Assembly: GCA_032622095.1 (NCBI GenBank)
Contig: CP136069.1
Location: 13,874,450-13,938,449, forward strand
Length of the DNA stretch: 64,000 nucleotides
Origin: Siphonodentalium dalli
Lineage: Eukaryota > Mollusca > Scaphopoda > Gadilida > Siphonodentaliidae
Direction of reading: 5' to 3'
Shown: positions 56,672 through 64,000 of the stretch, piece by piece
Numbering within the stretch: position 1 is the first letter of the stretch
Layout of the letters: each line of letters opens with the position of its first letter
Notes under the pieces: generated by a model
What the model saw: the letters and a program-made list of their open reading frames with translations, nothing else
Database searches by the model: none
What the model was told of the DNA's origin: nothing
Made by a program: the position numbers and the translations under genes

Positions 56672-57015
56672 CTATTTCTAAATACTACAATTCTAACAAA
56701 CATTTACTATGCCAGGAATGCACTCCATATTTGGAAACAGTTTATTAGGTCATGTTGGGAATGCCGCATCGTCGTAGAAATGAAATATAATGGACACATC
56801 TAGAGACAAACATTTGTTAGGAGAGATTGTCGTGAACACTATTTATGAAGGTTACCAAATTGATGATGTTATACTTGGACACCTCACATTTAAACATACG
56901 GGCGGCCTTCATAGTGGGTATAGCTGTTAAAATAGTCACATCCGTTAAAACCAGAAACAGAAAGAATATTATATAATAGACAGATGTTGTTCTTATATCA
57001 ATCATAAATATCACA
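56625..57015 (+). repeat. dispersed segment R, copy 2
   Basis: See 50440-50835 for the partner. Differences are scattered substitutions and a few small indels, as expected of an old duplication or transposon. Confidence 0.85.
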
Positions 57016-57020
57016 TACAT

Positions 57021-57754
57021 TGCATGTTATTGTCAATGTTTGTATGCTAATTTTTTATGTAAACAAACATAAAACACGTTACAGAACCATTTGTTTATCG
57101 ACAAACACTCGGAACCCCCCGATCGTCCAATCAAAATGTTCCGTTACGCTGTGGGAGGCCAAGATAAAATTATTGGTGCCATTAATAATCGCATTCAAAT
57201 CACAAAAATTTTTGTTTGCGGAGTTCAAACATTGTGACAACCCCACTTTTGATAGTCAGGGTTCGCAGCCACTTGCCAATGGCAAAAAATATTTTCATTT
57301 GACAAAAAAATTTGGCAAGCTAATCGACCGTGGTTAATTGTGAGTCGGAAAAAAGCGATGTTCTGTAAATATTTTGTTGAGACTGTTGTAAGTACTTTGT
57401 AACATGATCTCAATGTAGATGACTGCAAAAGGTGATTATTAATTTGTTTCGACAGTTAATCCTCCCTTTGTCCGTTTGGATTATGGACGCGTGTATTCAT
57501 TGCGACAATGCATGTTAATGGCAACATTATATTTATGATGTCAGCGTTATAGTACCAGCAAGTATAAGACAATAGGTTAATCAGCTGAATGTGAAGGATG
57601 AGGGATTAATTTATGGCTAGTTGATTTCAGCAGTAATACGAGGTGAAATAATATGTGTGATTGATGACTGTAGCAGCAGGTGTTGCTTACATATTTATTG
57701 CTACTTTGATATTTATTAATAATACTAACTTGCTTTTCTAGTAGCTCATTTTAC
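57021..57754. other. unique sequence, no recognised gene
   Basis: A 105-codon plus frame (57020-57337) has no recognisable domain. It ends in a ttggcaagc/ttgccaatggc phrase. Confidence 0.35.
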
Positions 57755-57915
57755 AGGGGGGGGGGGGGGAAACCAAATTCGAACTTGACCTGTATTTTTG
57801 GATAGTAAACTCACATTCCATTCCATATCTAAAGTTATCATCCGGAAACCAAGAGCGAGTGAACGAATGGGTGGACAGACAGGCGGACGAACAAATGGCT
57901 AGAACAATAACATAA
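57755..57915. repeat. dispersed repeat D, short copy
   Basis: caaattcgaacttgacctgt, actcacattccattccatat and gtggacagacaggcggacga parallel 21473-21770. Preceded by a 12-base G run. Confidence 0.65.
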
Positions 57916-58228
57916 TACGTCCCATTTTTTTAAAACGGCCCGACGTAGAAAGTTTGAATAGTATGTACTGACTGATGTACTACATGTAGGTGTATATCCA
58001 ATTATGTCACATGAAATTCAAAGGTACACAAACCTACCATTTGAAGTTATGTTGAAATAGATAATATTTCAATTTCTATGTGGCCCAATTACAAATTGGT
58101 ATGTGTGTTTTTAAATTCAGATCTCAATAACGGGATCCAATATGACAAAGGAAACAAAGGATGCTAGTATTTCAATAATTGTGTCCATTATTAAAATGGC
58201 AAACCAGGCTTGAAAATATCTGATGGGT
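57916..58228. other. unique spacer
   Basis: No recognisable feature. Confidence 0.4.
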
Positions 58229-58747
58229 CAATATTAGTGTTATGTACAGTAATGCCCTATATAATCGACTCCTTAACCACAGCAATATTAGTGTTATGTA
58301 CTGAGTAATGCCCTATATAATCGACTCCTTAACCACAGCAATATTAGTGTTATGTACAGTAATGCCCTATATAATCGACTCCTTAACCACAGCAATATTA
58401 GTGTTATGTACAGTAATGCCCTATATAATCGACTCCTTAACCACAGCAATATTAGTGTTATGTACTGAGTAATGCCCTATATAATCGACTCCTTAGCAGA
58501 ATTATGGGTAACTTTGTAGGATTTAGTCAGAAATATGGCTTGTTGCCATTCATCGGAAAGCTCTCGGTGAGAATTATGGGTAACTTTTCAGGATTTAGTC
58601 GGAAATATGGCTTGTTGCCATTCATCGGAAAGCTCTCACCGAGAGCTTTCCGATGAATGGCAACAAGCCATATTTCCGACTAAATCCTGAAAAGTTACCC
58701 ATAATTCTGCTTTGGTTAAGGAGTCGATTATTTAGAGCATTACTGTA
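58229..58747. mobile_element. FamB with tandemly amplified left end
   Basis: 58231-58495 is five copies (spacing 54, 56, 54, 54) of 16 flanking bases (atattagtgttatgta) plus the first 38 or so bases of FamB. Then 58496-58568 and 58569-58642 repeat most of the left arm in tandem. A single intact right arm ends at actgta. Confidence 0.95.
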
Positions 58748-58795
58748 GCTTAGCCTCAGTAAATTCAATACAATCATGTCTTTGGTATTGTATCA

Positions 58796-59203
58796 AACCT
58801 GGATATAGTGTGTCTGACATTTGCTGAATGAGGTCCACAGAGAGTGAATTTAGTGCCGCTATCCTGGATGGCATCACCAAATTCAACCTCTACGGAACCC
58901 ATTCTGCTGAGGCCAGCTCAACTGCTATGGGAGACCTAGCTAGGATCAGATTGAAGTTCCCCATTGAAGTGATGTCCATCCATTAGTCACCCCATTTTAT
59001 CTTCTGCATATTATGGGATATAGAAACTGAACAGAAGGGAAATTAGAAACTATAGTTACTTCCCAGAAAATGAGGCCTGAGCAGAATGAGGTCCCCCAGA
59101 TGGTGAATTTGGTGATGCAAGACTGCTGTGTGGCGTAGCATCACTAAATTCACCCTCTGGGGACCTCACTCTGAAAATGTCAGACACACTATTTCCAGGC
59201 TTG
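58796..59203 (+). mobile_element. FamA long form (A2), diverged
   Basis: Ends aacctggatatagtgtgtct and acactatttccaggcttg. The hairpins have many differences. Internal segment complete. Confidence 0.88.
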
Positions 59204-59252
59204 GCTTGCAGGTGATCAGTTTATTCATGAACAGATCACATGACATTGAATA

Positions 59253-59469
59253 TACAGTAATGTCCTATAATTGACTACTTAAGCACAGCAGAATTATGGG
59301 TAATTTTTCAGGATTTAGTCGGAAATATGGCTTGTTGCCATTCATCGGAAAGCTCTCTCTGAAAGCTTTCCGGTGAATGGCAACATGCCATATTTCCGAC
59401 TAAATCCTGAAAAATTACCCATAATGCTGCTGTGGTCAAGAAGATTATTTAGGGAATTAATACACTGTA
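59253..59469. mobile_element. FamB palindrome
   Basis: Both arms have the paired form gtaatttttcagg / cctgaaaaattac. The right end is worn (agggaattaatacactgta). Confidence 0.92.
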
Positions 59470-59483
59470 TACATATATCCTTT

Positions 59484-60059
59484 TAGGGCTGTAATGATTC
59501 ATCCTGAATTCAATGTATTGCGATACAATTTCAAACAATACACATATCATTTAATGTGTGTATATTGCTATACAGGAAATCAAGTAATTCTGAGCATGTG
59601 TAAAAGAGCAAAACCTGCAATTTTATCTGAAGTTTACAAGTCTATTATGTGTGTGTGACCTGACTTGTCTAGCTATATAACTATTAAACTGAGTTTTAGT
59701 TTAAAATGAATTCTATCTCCAGTTACAGGGACGCCAGAAGCACCAAAGGGCAAGGGGGCAAACCAGTCAGGAGGGCACCCACCCACTGGACTCCCCTGTG
59801 CCAGGGCAAGGGGGGGGGGGCAACCAGTCAGGAGGGCACTTTTTGGGTACCCACTGGACTCCCCTGGGCAAGGGGGGCAAGTGCCCCCACATGCCCCCCT
59901 TCTCGAGCATCCCTGTCCAGTTATAAACATCTTGATCCTCATAATTCAGGTGGTATTCATTTTGGAACACCAATTTATTGTATCGTGATATGTAAAGTAT
60001 TTTTGATCATGTTTCGTGATTCATATCGTATCATAACCAAGTGTATCGTTACACCCCTA
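59484..60059. mobile_element. hAT-like element K, copy 2
   Basis: Ends TAGGGCTGTAATGATTC / GTATCGTTACACCCCTA, with ATCCTTTT directly repeated at 59477-59484 and 60060-60067. Subterminal tgtattgcgatacaa / tattgtatcgtgata. Interrupted by a GC-rich element. Confidence 0.9.
59725..59916. mobile_element. GC-rich element L nested in K
   Basis: Imperfect inverted ends acagggacgc / gcatccctgt. ccagtta is repeated on both sides (59719-59725, 59917-59923). The interior is two direct repeats (accagtcaggagggca) with G runs. K copy 1 has the uninterrupted site. Confidence 0.88.
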
Positions 60060-61022
60060 ATCCTTTTTTCTAAACATATTCTCTTCAAGTTTTGAGTTCT
60101 TGCAAAACAATCCCTATTATTTGTTTATTAACCTATATGCGGAAGTTGAGTTGTTAAATCGCTTGTTAATTGACCTAAAGAAATGTAAAAAATACTGTAA
60201 TTTGCCATAATTTCCCCATGAACTCCCATTCAATTTGCCCATAAATTGACAAAATTTGACCAAAAATATCCCCAATTTGCCAAAAAATTGCCTGAATTTT
60301 CAGCTTTCAAAACGTTTTAGAGGGCTATAGCCCTCCCAGTTCCCCCCAGCGCATACATGTATGGCTATGAATTTACCCCTCTCATAGAAAGATTACCAAT
60401 ATCTGACAATGAAGATTACCAATATCTGACAATGAAGAACATCAGATGGATGACCCCCACAAACAAGTAAACAATACTCCTCATGCATGTGAAATTGATG
60501 GAATACGAAAATCTATTCTTAATGCTTCATTCGCTCCTAATTCCTATCAATTCTCAAGAAATCACCCAATTTACTGCATTGATAAGAAAGATTACCCATC
60601 ATTTAGAGAAAAAGAACAATTACATTCCCACAGAATGATCACAATGGTTGTTAAATCTCGGTAGTAATCATCCACTCACAAAGAATCAAAACACACGTGC
60701 AGTCACATTACAGAAGAAATCCAACAATATTAGCCAGCTGACTTCCAAACTGAGAAAGCAATCAGACTGTTTACACCCTCACCAAAGAATAAATAGCGAA
60801 AAGTGTCAGTGCAGTACTTCACACATATTAAATGCTTTCATCTTCCAATGAGAATAGCGGAGCAGTCATAGTAGAGGCACCAAGAGATTTGTGTCTATGA
60901 TTGATGTGTCCCTAGGAATGACTGCAGAAAGCATGATCCAATATCTGCTTTTAACAGCTTTATGATTTCAAGGAAGTCAGATCCTCTTAAAGACAGTGTG
61001 GGCTGGCAAATAGACATCTATA
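60060..61022. other. unique sequence, no recognised gene
   Basis: Two plus frames (60446-60664, 60648-60851) in non-repeat DNA lack recognisable domains. A 24-base direct duplication (gattaccaatatctgacaat) is at about 60390-60438. AT-rich (aatttgcc)n-like phrases lie at 60230-60300. Confidence 0.4.
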
Positions 61023-61276
61023 CAAGCCTTGAAATAGTGTGTCTGTCATTTGGAGAATGAGGTCCCCAGAGGGTGAATTTAGTGATGCTATCCCGCATAG
61101 CGGGCTAGCATCACCAAATTCACCCTCTGGGGACCTCATTCTGCTTACACCTCAGCAGAATGAGGTTCCCAGAGGGTGAATATGGTGATGCTAGCCCGCT
61201 ATGCGGGGTAGCATCACTAAATTCACCCTCTTGGGACCTCATTCTGCAAATGACAGACACACTATTTCAAGGCTTG
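61023..61276. mobile_element. FamA two-hairpin MITE (A1) with TSD
   Basis: CATCTATA (61015-61022) and CATTTATA (61277-61284) flank caagccttg ... caaggcttg. Both hairpins complete. Confidence 0.96.
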
Positions 61277-61304
61277 CATTTATATATTGATATGTAAGTA
61301 CTCT

Positions 61305-61775
61305 GGATGGAACAGTAGAGTACATATATATTGATATGTAAGAAGTGGAACTATGGAACAGTAGAGTACATATTGTTTTATATTACATGTACTTACAGTG
61401 GTATGGCACAGTAGAGTACATAATATTACATGTACTTATAGTGGTATGGTACAGTAGAGTAAATATTGTTTTATATTACATGTACTTACAATGGTATGGA
61501 ACAGTAGAGTACATATTGTTTTATATTACATGTACTTACAGTGGTATGGTACAGTAGAGTACATACTGTTTTATATTACATGTACTTACAGTGGTATGGT
61601 ACAGTAGAGTACATATTTTTTTATATTACATGTACTTACAGTGGTATGCTACATTAGAGTACATATTGTTTTATATTACTTACAGTGGTATGGTACAGTA
61701 GAGTACATATTGTTTTTTATTTGCTAGTTAATTATATAACTGTTGTGCATGGTAGTAAATGTTTTTTTATACCAT
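61305..61775 (+). repeat. 50-bp tandem array, about 9 copies
   Basis: Unit acagtagagtacatattgtt, ttatattacatgtacttaca, gtggtatggt. The last copy runs into tttgctagttaattatataa, which recurs at 62505, 62629 and 63180. Confidence 0.95.
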
Positions 61776-61824
61776 AATTACTTATGCTATTGTGTATATA
61801 ACACTTATTTTGTAAATTGCATCT

Positions 61825-61995
61825 GTACACCCCACTGTGGGTATACAGCTTCCTACTGTGGGTATACAGATTCCTACTGTGGGTATAAATTTCTACTGTG
61901 GGTGTAGAGCTTCCAACTGTGGCTATAAATTTCTACTGTGGGTGAAAACAGCTTCCTACTGTGGGTATAAATTTCTACTGTGGGTGTAAATTTTC
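61825..61995 (+). repeat. short tandem array, ctactgtgggtata
   Basis: About nine copies of actgtgggt(a/g)ta separated by cagcttcct or aatttct, irregular 18-24 base spacing. Confidence 0.9.
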
Positions 61996-62339
61996 AAATG
62001 TCATTTCGTGTGTTAAACGTTTATACCCATAGTAGAACTACATCGTAAATTGGTAGTTGTCATAAATTCAATTAGATATGAGAAAAATTGCCTGCATTTC
62101 ATTCAAATGTTGCTTGCTTGTGTTATGTGAATTGGGACAAATATGAATGGGAATATAAAGTGACTGATGGCTCAGAAACAGGCTGACGTCATGACGTAAA
62201 TGTTTGCACTACTACGCGTGAAGCAAATTCCTTACCACGTCGTGTGTGTGTCCTCAGTGAGAATATACATCTAAAGTAAACAACGGAGTAGTTGAATTTG
62301 CCGAACAAATCAAAAATAATAATTATGGCAAACATAAAA

Positions 62340-62451
62340 TACACCCACAGTAGCCGAGAGTACAAACATTTCACCACTCATGCTATTGTGGTTTTAAAAC
62401 CACAATTCCACCTGGTGAAAATTTTGTATTCTTGGCTACTATGGGTGTATT
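62340..62451. repeat. 112-bp palindrome with V-array motif at its ends
   Basis: Arms of about 55 bases: tacacccacagtagccgaga ... attgtggtttt / aaaaccacaat ... ggctactatgggtgta. The central 22 bases are a perfect palindrome (62385-62406). The ends contain the cacccacagta motif of the array at 61825. Confidence 0.9.
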
Positions 62452-62455
62452 CTAT

Positions 62456-62685
62456 ATATATATTACTTACAGTGGTATGGTACATTAGAGTACATATTGT
62501 TTTGTATTTGCTGGTTAATTATATAACTGTTGTGGTAGTGAATGTTTTATATTACTTACGTACATTAGAGTACATATTGTTTTATATACTTACAGTGGTA
62601 TGGTACATTAGAGTACATATTGTTTTGTATTTGCTGGTTAATTATATAACTGTTGTGGTAGTGAATGTTTTCTATTACTTAAGCT
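62456..62685 (+). repeat. further units of the 50-bp array, longer form
   Basis: gtggtatggtacattagagt and tttgctggttaattatataa, ctgttgtggtagtgaatgtt occur twice. A third piece is at 63165-63250. Confidence 0.88.
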
Positions 62686-62687
62686 AC

Positions 62688-63138
62688 TTTCACAGACCTG
62701 CAGCCAACCCATGCGGCTATTGGGTCATAGGTGCACAGTATCAAACCATACATATAGCACTGGGGTTGTGGCTGACACTGTTAAATGCAACCAATTTCAA
62801 AGCTTTTTGAAATTGGATGTGTTTAACTGTGTCAGCCTCAACCCCAGTGGTATACAGTAATGCTCTAATTAATCGACTTCTTAACCATAGCAGAATTATA
62901 GGTAACTTTTCAGGATATAGTCGGAAATATGGCTTGTTGCCATTCATCGGAAAGCTCTCGCCGAGAGCTTTCCGATGAATGGCAACAAGCCATATTTGCG
63001 ACTAAATCCTGTAAAGTTACCCATAATTCTGCTGTGGTTAAGAAGTTGATTAATTAGAGCATTACTGTATGTATGGTTTGAAACATTAGGCCTATAACCT
63101 GATAGCTCCGTATGCATTGGCCACATGTCAAAGCAGCT
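62688..63138. mobile_element. large palindromic element X, split by FamB
   Basis: Left arm 62688-62803 pairs with 62804-62852 plus 63068-63138 (cactggggttgtggctgaca / gtgtcagcctcaaccccagt; atcaaaccatacata / tatgtatggtttgaaac). Centre caaagcttttt. No frame. Confidence 0.9.
62855..63067. mobile_element. FamB inside element X
   Basis: TA at 62853-62854 and 63068-63069. Full arms with paired changes (gctctaattaatcgacttct / agaagttgattaattagagc, one mismatch). The other arm of X shows the unoccupied site. Confidence 0.97.
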
Positions 63139-63164
63139 TTAGAGTGGTATTTTGCAGCAGAGAT

Positions 63165-63250
63165 AATAACTGTTTTTTATTTGCTGGTTAATTATATTAC
63201 TGTTGTGGTAGTAAATGTTTTATATTACTAACAGAGTACATATTGTTTTT
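63165..63250 (+). repeat. last unit of the 50-bp array family
   Basis: tttgctggttaattatatta, ctgttgtggtagtaaatgtt, then acagagtacatattgttttt up to the TTAA of a C2 element. Confidence 0.85.
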
Positions 63251-63252
63251 TA

Positions 63253-63487
63253 TTAACCCTTTGAGTGCCAGGGGCCGATATTATCGGTCCTAAACCTACA
63301 CAATAAGTCTGTTAAAGAATATAATAAAATATATTAAAATTGTAAAAAATTGTAAAAAAATTGTTAAACCAATGCATTCTCTTATATATGCGAGGCGACC
63401 TATGGTCGACTCGCATATATAAGAGAATGCATTGGCACAGGGTATATGGGTTGATACAAAAATCGGACCTGGCACTCAAAGGGTTAA
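63253..63487 (-). mobile_element. C2 element, TTAA target
   Basis: TTAA at 63253-63256 and 63484-63487, 235 bp, one hairpin (about 63367-63439). Nearly the same as the copy at 55254. Confidence 0.96.
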
Positions 63488-64000
63488 TTAGATATCGAAG
63501 AGTTACTAAGTCAGTTACTAAGAGGTGATCTACTTAAAGTGATGTGAAGCACTCGGGTAAGGTGATCAAATATAGATGGGAGAATAATCTTGTTCAAAGT
63601 AGTAAGTTTTACAAATAGTATATCCAAATTGACAACACACACCGCCATTCTTATATATGAATTAAATGCAGTGACTCTCGATGGCGAAATCGTTTTCGTT
63701 AGTTTATCGCCGATAGATGCGTCCCGAATCGAGTAGTAAATATTTACATTTGAGCTTAGTTGTGACGATGTTTTCTATGGAGTGGTACGGTCGATTTGCT
63801 TCAAATTTTCGGCGATGTTAGTAGAATGATACAATCCTCCAGTTATCATAGCGCCTGAATACTAACTTATCAGTTTCATGCACCCAAACAAGTACATGAT
63901 ATGTCTTTAATAAATAGGATATTACTTGTTTTGGTTTGATAGTATAAGCCTCATATCAGCCCTCGACCTTTGACCTTCAGGCTGATATTGGGCCTAATAT
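63488..64000. other. unique sequence to window end
   Basis: No repeat family recognised. 63660-63830 has more CG dinucleotides (ggcgaaatcgttttcg, gcgtcccgaatcgagtag) than the surroundings. At 63965-63978 cgacctttgacctt is a near-DR1 AGGTCA pair on the minus strand. Confidence 0.4.

Noticed and set aside
59673-60095. Proline/glycine-rich frames on both strands
   Set aside because: They are translations of the GC-rich element L and its internal direct repeat inside hAT-like element K.
62292-62810. 172-codon plus-strand frame
   Set aside because: It crosses the 112-bp palindrome, two units of the 50-bp array family and element X; the repeated HIVLYLLVNYITVVVVNV theme is a repeat translation.

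Overview
This window reads as gene-poor, AT-rich nuclear DNA of an animal. I find no protein-coding gene, tRNA, rRNA or CRISPR array that I can defend. The open frames are short, and many fall inside inverted or tandem repeats. Repeats with runs of 'gacggacggacag' next to 'ccataactctg', many 'tacatgta' motifs and AGGTCA-rich repeats fit a marine invertebrate, perhaps a bivalve mollusc; this is an inference. What the window shows is dense layering of non-autonomous DNA transposons (MITEs) and satellites.

Family names used below. FamA: hAT-like MITE with CAAGCCTTG/CAAGGCTTG ends and 8-bp target-site duplications (TSDs); it occurs with one hairpin (about 150 bp), with two hairpins (A1, about 240-260 bp) and as a long form with a 150-250 bp internal segment (A2, about 400-470 bp). 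FamB: an almost perfect palindrome of about 200 bp, CAGTAATGCCCTAA...TTAGGGCATTACTG, flanked by TA. FamC: elements carrying a strong hairpin (CCCTGTGCCAATGC...GCATTGGC) inside different outer ends. C1, C2 and C4 have TTAACCCTTT ends and TTAA target sites (piggyBac-like); C3 has TGTGACCCGCC ends at TA. C5 has C2-like ends but lacks the hairpin. C6 is a small TTAA element.

Layout. 1-5082 is a 97-bp satellite of about 52 copies. 5083-13700 holds FamA copies, a long-inverted-repeat element (7384-8184) and an AGGTCA-rich repeat (11235-12370). 13700-19500 has C1, FamB and FamA copies plus 24-bp and 19-bp satellites. 20505-21060 is a CpG-richer island of unique sequence with one 142-codon frame and a TGACGTCA site, the best (still weak) place for a promoter or exon. 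21400-33900 is packed with FamA, B and C, including a duplicated segment whose two copies took different insertions. 33900-39015 is a locally duplicated block with a 90-bp satellite. 39217-41944 has two hAT-like elements. 42000-49020 continues with MITEs, a third hAT-like element with an empty site (46168-47022) and several small tandem arrays. 49200-58750 holds more MITEs, a C1 nested in a FamB, a duplicated 390-bp segment and a tandem array made from a FamB end. 58750-64000 has a nested hAT-like element, 50-bp arrays and a palindrome split by FamB.

The elements interact by inserting into one another. Paralogous copies therefore provide empty sites that fix target specificity: TTAA for C1, TA for FamB, 8 bp for FamA and the hAT-like elements. 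The most unusual pattern is that one hairpin module is shared by four families with unrelated ends. A second is paired base changes between the two arms of individual FamB copies.
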